A program made the position numbers and the translations under genes. Shown in pieces: positions 9,483 to 17,484 of a DNA stretch of 64,000 bases. The stretch is from Jatrophihabitans endophyticus (GTDB lineage: Bacteria > Actinomycetota > Actinomycetes > Mycobacteriales > Jatrophihabitantaceae). Below the pieces are notes generated by a model that worked only from the letters and a program-made list of their open reading frames with translations, searched no databases and was not told the DNA's origin. Where the stretch lies: NCBI RefSeq assembly GCF_900129455.1, contig NZ_FQVU01000004.1, positions 1-64,000 on the forward strand, given 5' to 3'. The stretch's first letter is position 1, and the number at the start of each line of letters is the position of its first letter.

Positions 9483-11059
9483 GCCTTGGCCGCGGTGTCG
9501 TCGGCCTCCTCGGCCGATACCGCCGCCGACCCGCCGCCTTTGTTGCGGGCGGTCGGCCCGTTGGCGTCCCACGACGCCTCGAGGTGACCGTCGGTGTTGG
9601 CGAGGACGTTCTTGCGCACGACGAGCCAACCGATGGCCAGCAGGGCCGCGATGATGGGGATGCCGAGCACGACCACGAGGAAGTCGGTCTTGTCCAGGAA
9701 GTCAGGCGCCGACTGCCAGCCGGAGATGGCGAGCAGCACGATGACCAGGACGAGGAACGCCAACCCGAAGTAGCTCGTGTACGGCGACCCGGGCATCTGG
9801 AACGGGCTCTTCTCGATCACTCCTCGCTTGACGAGGAAGCGCAGCCGCAGCTGGCAGGCGAAGATCGTCGCCCACGTGAACGCGACGCAGATCGACGACG
9901 CCTCGAGCGCGGTCTCGAACGCATCCGGGTCGACGGCGTTGAGGATCGCGCCGAAGACGTAGACGACCGAGGTCATCACGATGCCGGCCCACGGCACGCC
10001 CGAGTCGCTCATCTTCAGCGTGAACTGCGGCGCCTGCTTGGAGACGCCGAGGCTGCGCAGCACGCGGCCGGTGGAGTACAGCCCCGAGTTCAGCGACGAC
10101 ATCGCGGCGACGATCAGCACGGCGAGGATCACGTTGCCGACCCAGCCGAGGCCCATCTCGTTAAAGACGGTGACGAACGGGCTGTTCTGCGGCTTCTCCG
10201 GATCGGCCGCGTAGGAGCTCGTGGGCAGCATGCTGACGAGCAGCAGGATCGAGCCGACGTAGAAGACGCCGATCCGGAACACCACCGCGTTGACGGCCTT
10301 CGGCACCTCGGTGCGGGAGTCCTTCATCTCGCCCGCCGCGACGCCGACCATCTCGATGGCGGCGAACGCAAAGATGACGCTGGACATGACGAGCAGCGGG
10401 CCGTACCAGTGGAAGTCGCCGTTCGTCGGCCAGAACCCGCCCTTGTTCTCCCAGAGGTTCGAGAAGCCGGCCTTATGCGCACCGAGGTGGATGCCGCCGA
10501 TGACGTAGACCAGGCCCACGACCAGGAACAGCACGATGGCGGCGACCTTGATGATCGATGCCCAGAACTCGAACTCGCCGAACGCCTTCGCCGACAGCAG
10601 GTTGATCACGAGGACGACGGCGAGCGCGATCAGCACCGTCAGCCACTTCGGCATGCTCTCGGCCTTGGACTGCACGTAGAGCGCGACCGCCGACAGCTCG
10701 GTGATGCCGGTGAGTGCCCAGTTCAGCCAGTACATCCAGCCCGTGACGTAGGCGCCCCGCTCGCCGTAGAACTCGCGCATGTAGGACACGAACGCGCCCG
10801 ACGTCGCCCGGTGCAGCACCAGCTCACCGAGCGCGCGCATGAGCAGGTAGGCCACGACGCCGACGATCGCGTAGCTCACCACCAACGCCGGGCCGGTGCT
10901 GTTGAGGTTCTTCGCCGACCCGAGGAACAGGCCGGTGCCGATCGCGCCGCCGATCGCGATCATCTGCACCTGCCGGCGGCCCAGCGACTGCTTGTAGCCG
11001 ACCTGCTCGGCGTCGAGGCTGTTGCCTGATTCGCCGTTGCCTGCTTCGGGCTTCGTCAT
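9479..11059 (-). CDS. Amino acid permease, APC superfamily (AAT family)
   Basis: A 526-residue integral membrane protein with about 12 hydrophobic segments and the N-terminal AAT-family glycine motif (IGGAIGTGLFLGSAKNL, about residues 38-54). Family members such as GabP, CycA and LysP are proton symporters for amino acids; the specific substrate is not deducible here. I prefer ATG 11059 over the in-frame TTG 18 bp upstream because GGGAAAG lies about 8 nt before it as a ribosome binding site. The C-terminus is a hydrophilic Ala/Asp-rich tail. It stands as a single gene, convergent with the phosphoesterase and divergent from the DUF294 gene. Confidence 0.9.
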   Translation of the reverse strand: MTKPEAGNGESGNSLDAEQVGYKQSLGRRQVQMIAIGGAIGTGLFLGSAKNLNSTGPALVVSYAIVGVVAYLLMRALGELVLHRATSGAFVSYMREFYGERGAYVTGWMYWLNWALTGITELSAVALYVQSKAESMPKWLTVLIALAVVLVINLLSAKAFGEFEFWASIIKVAAIVLFLVVGLVYVIGGIHLGAHKAGFSNLWENKGGFWPTNGDFHWYGPLLVMSSVIFAFAAIEMVGVAAGEMKDSRTEVPKAVNAVVFRIGVFYVGSILLLVSMLPTSSYAADPEKPQNSPFVTVFNEMGLGWVGNVILAVLIVAAMSSLNSGLYSTGRVLRSLGVSKQAPQFTLKMSDSGVPWAGIVMTSVVYVFGAILNAVDPDAFETALEASSICVAFTWATIFACQLRLRFLVKRGVIEKSPFQMPGSPYTSYFGLAFLVLVIVLLAISGWQSAPDFLDKTDFLVVVLGIPIIAALLAIGWLVVRKNVLANTDGHLEASWDANGPTARNKGGGSAAVSAEEADDTAAKA

Positions 11060-11181
11060 GGCTTCGCTCTTTCCCAATACCTATCGGTCACTCACAACAG
11101 CGTCGTAATGCCGGGTTTCGGTGCGGTGACCGCATCGTGTCAGGTGCGTGCCGTGCCGTACAGCCCCGTCACGCTGGCACC

Positions 11182-13038
11182 ATGGACGGCATGGACGCAG
11201 CCGGGCTCGCGAGCTTCCTCGGCGGTCACGCACCCTTCGACGACCTCCCGCCGGAGACCCTCGCCGAGGTGGCCGGTGCCGCCCGCATCGCCGCGTACGG
11301 CGACGGCGCAGAGATCGTGGACGCCTTCGAGCATCCGCGCCAGGAGTTGTACGTGGTGCTCGACGGCCACGTGGACCTGTGGAACTCGCGCGACAACGCC
11401 CGTCCCGACGAGCGACTGACCGCGGGCGGCGTCTTCGGCTTCTCCGCCCTGCTCACCCGCCGCTCGGTCGGGCCGCGCGCGGTGGCGGTCGGCGCGACGA
11501 CGGTCGCGGTGCTGCCCTCGTCGGCGGTCGAGCCGGCGTTCTCCTCCAGCGGCGGCGCCCGCTTCCTCGCCGAGAGCATGTCGCGCCGGGCACCGGTGGG
11601 CGACCCGTCCTACGGCGTGGTGGACGAGCTCATCACCCGCGTGCCCATCGTCGTCGGGCCCGACGCGCACGTGGACGACGTCGCCCGGGCCATGACCGAG
11701 CGAGACACCGGCTATGCGGCGGTCGACGTGGGCGACGGCACCTACGGGCTGATCACCGACACCGTGCTGCGCCGCAACCTCATCGTCCCCGGCCTGCCCG
11801 CCGACACCCGCGTCGGCGACGTCATGGCGCACCCGGCCCTGACGACGCAGAGCGGCGACTCGGCCGCGGGTGCGCTGATCATGCTGCTCGACCGGCAGGC
11901 CGACTTCGTGCTCGTCGTCGACCGGGACGGCCGGCTGCGCGGCGCCGCCGCGCCGAGCGACTTCGCGGTGTCGTCCACGACCGCCGGGGTGGCGCTGCGC
12001 CAACAGCTCACCCGCGCGGCGAACACCGACGACCTCGTCGAGCGCGCCCGCCGCGTGCCGGCGATGGTGGCCGACCTGCTCTCCCGTGGCCTGCCCACGA
12101 GCAAGGTGCTGGCGGTCTACAGCGCCACCGTCGACGCGATCGTGCGCCGCGCCCTCGTGCTGAGCTTCGCCGACCACCCGGATCTCGACCTCGACGCCTT
12201 CACCTGGCTGTCGCTGGGCAGCAGCGGCCGGCGCGAGGCCGTCCTCAGCTCCGACCTCGACTCCGCGGTCGCGTTCGCCCGCGACGTCGAGGAGGCGGAG
12301 CGGCAGCGCTACCGCAAGGTCTTCGTCGAGGTCGAGCGGGTGATCGCCGCCGCCGGGCTCGGCATCGACACCCACGGCGCCACCGCGTCCCGGCCGCCCT
12401 TCAGCCGCGACAACGGGGAGTGGCGGCAGGCCGCGCGCGACTGGCTCGCCGATCCGGTCGCCGGCCAGGGCGCGATCATGACGTCGCTGCTCGTCGACGG
12501 CCGCGCGATCCACGGCGACCCGGGACTGCCGGCGGTCACCCGCGTCTTCGCCGACCTGCGCTCGCACCCCGGCACCATGCGGCTGCTGCTGACCGAGTCG
12601 CTCGCGCAGCGCGCCAAGCTGCGCTCGGTGCGTGACGTGCTCGCGCGCCGCGGCGGCACCTTCGACGTCAAGACGCACGCGCTGGTGCCCATCGTCAACA
12701 TCGCCCGATGGGCGGCGCTGAGCGTGGGGTCCTCGGAGCTGCAGACCACCGAGCGGCTCCGCGCGGCGGCGGGGTCGCCGATGCTGCCCGACGACTCCGC
12801 AGACGTGCTCGTCGAGGTGTTCGAGGTGCTGCAGCGCATCCGGCTGCGCCATCAGCTGTCCCAGCGCGAGCGCGACCACCAGCCGTCCGACATCGTGACC
12901 ATGCACCGCCTCTCGCCGATCGACCGCAGCGTCATCGGCCAGGCCGTCCGCGAGATCTCGGCCGTGCAGAAGCGCATGGACAACGTCGCGCAGTACGTTC
13001 CCACCGACGAGTGGTCGGTGGTGGAGCGCCAGCGCTAG
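11182..13038 (+). CDS. Cyclic-nucleotide-binding/CBS/DUF294 nucleotidyltransferase-like signalling protein
   Basis: 618 residues with three parts. An N-terminal cNMP-binding-like beta-roll spans about 15-110 (LYVVLDGHVDLW). A pair of CBS domains spans about 150-262. A DUF294-type nucleotidyltransferase region follows, with GSSGRREAVLSSDLDSAVA at about 347-365, where G-S and D-x-D are the usual metal and nucleotide ligands, and then the DUF294 C-terminal helical domain. Known relatives resemble the GlnD uridylyltransferase head and are thought to be signal-transduction proteins, but their reaction is mostly unproven. Two ATGs nine bases apart (11182, 11191) are both possible starts and no strong ribosome binding site separates them. 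The stop TAG lies within a CTAG shared with the convergent GH92 gene. Confidence 0.85.
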   Translation: MDGMDAAGLASFLGGHAPFDDLPPETLAEVAGAARIAAYGDGAEIVDAFEHPRQELYVVLDGHVDLWNSRDNARPDERLTAGGVFGFSALLTRRSVGPRAVAVGATTVAVLPSSAVEPAFSSSGGARFLAESMSRRAPVGDPSYGVVDELITRVPIVVGPDAHVDDVARAMTERDTGYAAVDVGDGTYGLITDTVLRRNLIVPGLPADTRVGDVMAHPALTTQSGDSAAGALIMLLDRQADFVLVVDRDGRLRGAAAPSDFAVSSTTAGVALRQQLTRAANTDDLVERARRVPAMVADLLSRGLPTSKVLAVYSATVDAIVRRALVLSFADHPDLDLDAFTWLSLGSSGRREAVLSSDLDSAVAFARDVEEAERQRYRKVFVEVERVIAAAGLGIDTHGATASRPPFSRDNGEWRQAARDWLADPVAGQGAIMTSLLVDGRAIHGDPGLPAVTRVFADLRSHPGTMRLLLTESLAQRAKLRSVRDVLARRGGTFDVKTHALVPIVNIARWAALSVGSSELQTTERLRAAAGSPMLPDDSADVLVEVFEVLQRIRLRHQLSQRERDHQPSDIVTMHRLSPIDRSVIGQAVREISAVQKRMDNVAQYVPTDEWSVVERQR

Positions 13039-16000
13039 TTGCCGGCGTTGCCGGCCAGCGTGACGGCGTAGATCTCGCCGGTGCCGCCGCCGGGCAGCGT
13101 CAGCGACTGCAGCTGCTTGCCCTCGTCGAGGGGGATGCCCACCGCGAAGAGATTGACCGGCGGCCCGTCGACGCCCTGGCCGGTCTTGATGCGGTGCGCC
13201 ATCGCGACGGCCACGCTGTTGCCCGTCGCCGGTGAGGACGACGCCCAGTCGCTCAACGCGAAGGGGATCTCCTCGCTCGTGCCGTCGGTGTACGTCGCGG
13301 TCACCGTCGAGCTGAGCGCGCCGCCGTGCGCCGCGCCGAGCACGCGGGCCGTCGCGTAGGCACCGGCCGGGACGGCGAGCTGCTGGCGGCGAGCCGTGAC
13401 GAAGTTCTTGGCCGTGCCGGTCGGGTCGGGCAGCAGCCAGGACGTCCCCGCCGCGGTGTGTCGACCGGCCGCCGGCAGCAGCGCCGCGTCGTAACTCCAC
13501 CCGCCGCCGTCGAAGTTGCCGGAGTCCGGCGCGTCGGTGGTGGCGGTGCCGTCGAGATCGGCCACGGCACCGAGGTCGAGCGCGCAGTCGGCGCCGTCGG
13601 CGCAGGTGACGTCCTGCAGTTCCACCGTGACCGTCTTGGTGACGGTGCGGACGCCGTACGCGCGCATCGTCACCGTGACCGGGTAGCTGCCCGCGGCCGT
13701 CCCCTTCGGGACGTCGAGCGTGATCGTGCGGTCGAGCGCCGTCGGCAGTCCGTCCGAGGTGAGGAACTTCGTGGAGTGGGCCGGGTTCGCGCGCCACCCT
13801 GCCGGCGGCGTGACGGCGGTCGTCACGATCTTCGCCCCGGGCCACTGGCCGACCGTCGACGCGGTGACGGCGACCGTCCGCGCACCCGTGGCCGCCGCTG
13901 CGCCCATGGCGGTCCCCGCGAACGTGACCCGCTCGTCGTCGGCCGTCGGGTCGAGTGACGGCGGGGCATCCGCGGTCCGCGTGCCCCAGCGGCCCGGCGT
14001 GGCCGAGACGCGGTAGTCGATCGTGCCGCCGTGCGCGATGCTGCCGAAGCGCAGCCACGTCTTCGACGTCGACGCACCGTCCACCGCGACCGACGAGACG
14101 TAGCGGTCGGTGTCGCTGACGCCGGGGGCGGTGACGCGCAGGGTGCCGCCCTGTCGCGAGCCGTACCTGCCGATCGTGACCGTGGTGGAGGGGAACTGCG
14201 GCGTCGACAGCACGAACGTGCCCGAGCCGCTCATCGTCGGGTAGATGCCGAGCGAGCTCATCACGTACCAGGACGACATCTCGCCGAGGTCGTCGTTGCC
14301 GGTCATGCCGTCCGGGCCGGTGGTGAAGAGCCGGTAGGCGGCTCGGACGACGGTCGCCGCCTTCGCCGGCGCGCCGGCCGAGGTGTAGAAGTACGGCGCG
14401 ATCAGGTCGGGCTCGTTGTTCGGGTTGTAGGTCGACTTCGCGTAGTAGTCGTAGGGCGAGGAGATCCACTCGTCCTCGATCGTGCTGGCCGGGTCGGCGA
14501 GCAGCTTGTCGTAGGCGAAGAACCGGTCGAGCCGCCGCTCGGTCGCCTTGCGGCCGCCGAGCAGGTCGACCAGGCCGGCCGGGTCCTGCGGCACGAGCCA
14601 GGTGTACTGGTAGGCGCCGCTCTCGTGGAACTGCTCGTTGCCGCTCACCGGGTCGAAGGGCGAGAGGAACGAGCCGTCGGCGTTGCGGGGGTGGAACTGC
14701 TGGATCCGCGCATCCCACAGGTTGCGGTACCACCGGCCCCGCTGGGCGAACGTCGTCGCGTCCTTGGCGTGGCCGAGCTTCCTTGCCATGACCGACAGCG
14801 CGGCGTCCGCGGCCGAGTACTCGAGGGTGGCCGACGACGGGTTGTTGCAGTCGCTGTCGCCGCCCTGGTAGACGCAGTCGGTGCGTTGGTCGAGGCCGGA
14901 CGGGATGTAGCCGAGCTTGCGGTAGTACTCGACGCCGGCGCGGCCGTTGTACTGCGAGTCCTTCGGCGGCAGCTGCGTCGCGTACTTGCGCAGCAGCGCG
15001 TAGGCCTCGGCCTCGTGTCCGGCGAGGAAGCCCTTGGACCACAGCTCGACGAGCGTCGGCGTGATCGGGTCACCGGTCATGATGTTGGTCTCGCTGTTCT
15101 CCAGTGCCCACCGCGGCAGCCAGCCGCCCTCGCGGCCGATGGCCAGCAGCGACAGCGCGTCGTCGCGGGCGACGTCGGGGCGCAGCAGCTCGAGCAGCTG
15201 GTTCTGGGTGCGATAGGTGTCCCACAGCGAGAAGTTCGCCCGCGGCGTCCACCCCTTCGCGGCGTGGATCTTGTCGTCGAAGCCGCGGTACTTCCCGTCG
15301 ACGTCGCCGCTGAGGTTCGGGTGCAGCAGTGCGTGGTACAGCGAGGTGTAGTAGGCGACCTGCCGCTCGTGGGTGCCGCCGCTGATGCGGGCGAGGCCGA
15401 GCTGGCGCTCCCACTGCGCGGTGAGCGCGGTGCGGGTGGCGTCGAAGTCGAAGCCGGTGCCGGTCTCGGCCCTCAGGTTCTTGGTGGCGCCGGCGACGCC
15501 GGTGTAGGACAGCCCGACCTTGACCGTGACCTGCTTCGCGTCGCCGCCGAAGGTCACCCAGGCGCCGCGGTTGCCGTCGCCGGACGAGGTCTTCGCCCCC
15601 TTGTCGAGGGCGTCGCCGTGCCAGGTGCCGTAGGAGGCGAAGGGCGTGGAGAACGTGGCGACGAAGTGGACGGTGTGCTGGTCGTGGCCGGCGCAGAAGC
15701 CGCCGTCGGTGACGCTGCCGGTGAGCGTGTGGTCGTCCACCACCTGGATCGAGGACGTCTGCACCGCCATGTTGGCGTGCCCGGTGTTGAGCAGGACGTT
15801 GTGCTGGCCGTCGGCGGGGAAGGTGTAGCGCTGCCAGCCGGTGCGTTCGGTGGCGGTCAGCTCGGCGTCGATGTCGTACCGCGACAGCCCGACGCGGTAG
15901 TAACCGGGCGTCGCCTGCTCGTCGTCGTGCGAGAACGCCGACGAGTACTGGTCGTAGTCGCCGGTCGTGACGGCACCGGTCGTCGGCATGATCGGCAGCT

Positions 16001-16301
16001 CGCCGACGACGCCGCAGCCGACGCCCGACAGGTGCGTCTGGCTGAAACCGTGGATCTTGCTGCCCTTGTAGTCGTAACCGCCCTGGCCGCCGGTGTCGGG
16101 GCTGACCTGCACCATCCCGAACGGCGCGCTCGCCCCCGGGAAGGTGTTGCCGAAGTTCTCGGTGCCGATGTAGGGGTTGACCAGACCGGTGAGCGGACCG
16201 CCGGCCGGCGCGGCGATCGCGCCCGGCGCGGTGGCGGCGAGGACGCCGCCGAGCGTGACGGCGGCGACCGCGGCACCGACGACGCGGCGAACTGTGGACA
16301 T
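13035..16301 (-). CDS. Secreted GH92 alpha-mannosidase (1)
   Basis: 1088 residues. A Sec signal peptide (MSTVRRVVGAAVAAVTLGGV, Ala-rich cleavage near 30) is followed by the GH92 N-terminal motif NPYIGTENFGNTFPGASAPF (about 42) and catalytic-domain blocks SLWDTYRTQNQLLELL (about 356) and MTGNDDLGEMSSWYVMSSLG (about 664). Known GH92 enzymes are Ca2+-dependent inverting exo-alpha-mannosidases acting on alpha-1,2/1,3/1,4 or mannose-phosphate linkages. After the catalytic unit come a NEW3-like domain (about 790-900) and a C-terminal sandwich beginning FDGGGWSY (about 926) that also occurs in the second GH92 protein. The CTGGAGG ribosome binding site lies upstream of ATG 16301. It probably forms an operon behind the LacI-type gene. 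Confidence 0.92.
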   Translation of the reverse strand: MSTVRRVVGAAVAAVTLGGVLAATAPGAIAAPAGGPLTGLVNPYIGTENFGNTFPGASAPFGMVQVSPDTGGQGGYDYKGSKIHGFSQTHLSGVGCGVVGELPIMPTTGAVTTGDYDQYSSAFSHDDEQATPGYYRVGLSRYDIDAELTATERTGWQRYTFPADGQHNVLLNTGHANMAVQTSSIQVVDDHTLTGSVTDGGFCAGHDQHTVHFVATFSTPFASYGTWHGDALDKGAKTSSGDGNRGAWVTFGGDAKQVTVKVGLSYTGVAGATKNLRAETGTGFDFDATRTALTAQWERQLGLARISGGTHERQVAYYTSLYHALLHPNLSGDVDGKYRGFDDKIHAAKGWTPRANFSLWDTYRTQNQLLELLRPDVARDDALSLLAIGREGGWLPRWALENSETNIMTGDPITPTLVELWSKGFLAGHEAEAYALLRKYATQLPPKDSQYNGRAGVEYYRKLGYIPSGLDQRTDCVYQGGDSDCNNPSSATLEYSAADAALSVMARKLGHAKDATTFAQRGRWYRNLWDARIQQFHPRNADGSFLSPFDPVSGNEQFHESGAYQYTWLVPQDPAGLVDLLGGRKATERRLDRFFAYDKLLADPASTIEDEWISSPYDYYAKSTYNPNNEPDLIAPYFYTSAGAPAKAATVVRAAYRLFTTGPDGMTGNDDLGEMSSWYVMSSLGIYPTMSGSGTFVLSTPQFPSTTVTIGRYGSRQGGTLRVTAPGVSDTDRYVSSVAVDGASTSKTWLRFGSIAHGGTIDYRVSATPGRWGTRTADAPPSLDPTADDERVTFAGTAMGAAAATGARTVAVTASTVGQWPGAKIVTTAVTPPAGWRANPAHSTKFLTSDGLPTALDRTITLDVPKGTAAGSYPVTVTMRAYGVRTVTKTVTVELQDVTCADGADCALDLGAVADLDGTATTDAPDSGNFDGGGWSYDAALLPAAGRHTAAGTSWLLPDPTGTAKNFVTARRQQLAVPAGAYATARVLGAAHGGALSSTVTATYTDGTSEEIPFALSDWASSSPATGNSVAVAMAHRIKTGQGVDGPPVNLFAVGIPLDEGKQLQSLTLPGGGTGEIYAVTLAGNAGN

Positions 16302-16322
16302 GTGGCCTCCAGGCGGGACCGG

Positions 16323-16364
16323 TTTTGGCGGCCTGACGCAGCATGCTGCGTCAGGCCGCCAAAA
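16323..16364. repeat. Palindromic intergenic element, copy 1
   Basis: A perfect 42-bp palindrome with no loop bases, centred on GCAGCATGCTGC. The 21-bp arms start TTTTGGCGGCCTGACG. On the minus strand it follows the stop of the LacI-type gene by 6 nt and precedes the GH92 gene. A related palindrome with the same core, the same TTTTGGCGGC outer end and the same CCCACT flank occurs at 53876-53919, but with different middle arm bases that still pair. No T-run follows the hairpin, so a simple intrinsic terminator is not supported. Confidence 0.85.
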
Positions 16365-16370
16365 GTGGGC

Positions 16371-17393
16371 TTAGGGGGGTGGGGGACGCTCGCCCGAACC
16401 TCGGGGGACGAGCCGGACGGGCAGTCGTTCGTCGCGCGGGGCGCCGGGCGTGCCGTGCAGGTGGTCGAGCAGGCGAGCGGCGCCGGACTCGCCCATTTGC
16501 TCGGGGGAGTGGCTGACGACGGTGACCCCGAGCAGGTCGGCGAGCTCGAAGTCGTCGAAACCGACGAGCGCGGGTTTTTGCGCGGTGTCGCGCAAAGCGC
16601 GCAGCGTGCCGACGGTGATCCGGTTGTTGGTCGTGAACAGCGCGGTCGGCGGCTCGGGCAGGGCCAGCAGGTCGGCGGCGGCACGACCGGCGGACTCGCT
16701 GTCGTGTGAGTCGGCGCGCATGTACCGCTGCCAGTCGGCGATGCCGGCCTCGTGCATCGCGGCCTCGAACCCGGCGACGCGTTCCCGGTGGGTCGGCAGC
16801 CGGCTCAGGTCGCCGACGAGCCCGATGCGACGGTGCCCCTGCGCGAGCAGGTGTCGGGTGGCCAGGGCGGCACCGCCGGCGTTGTCGAGTGCGACCGTGT
16901 CGGCGGTGATGCCGTGTGGCGGGCGGTCCAGGAACGCGACGGGGACGCCGTGGCGGCGCTCGGCCTCGAGGTGGGCGTGATCGGTGAGGCACGTGGTCAG
17001 CAGCAGGCCGCAGACGCGGCGCTCGAGCATCTCGACGGTGAGCTGACGTTCCAGGTCGGCGTCCTCGTCGGTGGAGGCGGTGACGAGCTGCAGACCCTCG
17101 CGGCGCAGCCGACGCTCCACGCCGCGCGCGACCCGGGCGTAGAAGGGGTTGGCGACGTCGGCGATGAGCAGGCCGACCGACGTCGAGCGGGCACCGCGGC
17201 GCAGCTCGCGGGCGATCACGTTGGGCCGGAAGCCCAGTTCGTCGGCCGCGGCGTGGACCTTCGCCGCGGTCCGCTCGGTCACGTGCGGCTCGCCGTTGAA
17301 GACGCGCGACGCCGTCTTCAGGCTCACCCCGGCCAGGCGCGCGACCTCGTCCATCGTGGGACGGGAGCGCGCCGAAGTGGTCACGCCGGGCAT
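16371..17393 (-). CDS. LacI-family transcriptional regulator
   Basis: 340 residues. The LacI helix-turn-helix and hinge region is clear: MDEVARLAGVSLKTASRVFN (about 14-33), then VTERTAAKVHAAADELGFRPN. A periplasmic-binding-like effector domain follows, with SVGLLIADVANPFYARVARG and the C-terminal VGFDDFELADLLGVTVVSHS. It lies between two GH92 alpha-mannosidases, so the effector is probably mannose or a mannooligosaccharide (inference). A CG-centred operator sits immediately upstream (17406-17421). Start ATG 17393 is the first methionine; GTG 17378 and an in-frame TTG 17402 are alternatives. The gene is followed by palindromic element copy 1 and then GH92 (1). Confidence 0.92.
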   Translation of the reverse strand: MPGVTTSARSRPTMDEVARLAGVSLKTASRVFNGEPHVTERTAAKVHAAADELGFRPNVIARELRRGARSTSVGLLIADVANPFYARVARGVERRLRREGLQLVTASTDEDADLERQLTVEMLERRVCGLLLTTCLTDHAHLEAERRHGVPVAFLDRPPHGITADTVALDNAGGAALATRHLLAQGHRRIGLVGDLSRLPTHRERVAGFEAAMHEAGIADWQRYMRADSHDSESAGRAAADLLALPEPPTALFTTNNRITVGTLRALRDTAQKPALVGFDDFELADLLGVTVVSHSPEQMGESGAARLLDHLHGTPGAPRDERLPVRLVPRGSGERPPPP

Positions 17394-17405
17394 CCTGCCC
17401 AAACC

Positions 17406-17421
17406 TTGACAACGCTGTCAA
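17406..17421. promoter_or_regulatory. LacI-family operator candidate
   Basis: TTGACAACGCTGTCAA is a 16-bp near-perfect inverted repeat (TTGACA / TGTCAA) with the central CG dinucleotide typical of LacI-family operators. It is 12 bp upstream of the regulator's start and 63 bp upstream of the divergent GH92 gene. It could therefore govern both directions, including autoregulation. Confidence 0.75.
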
Positions 17422-17484
17422 TCCGCGAAATGGTCCCGGACGTCGTGCAGCGGGGCGCGACCGGAAAATCGGCAAGGGGACGCC

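Noticed and set aside
16323-16364. Intrinsic transcription terminator as the full explanation of the palindrome
   Set aside because: No T-run on either strand, no loop, and a related copy lies inside an operon.
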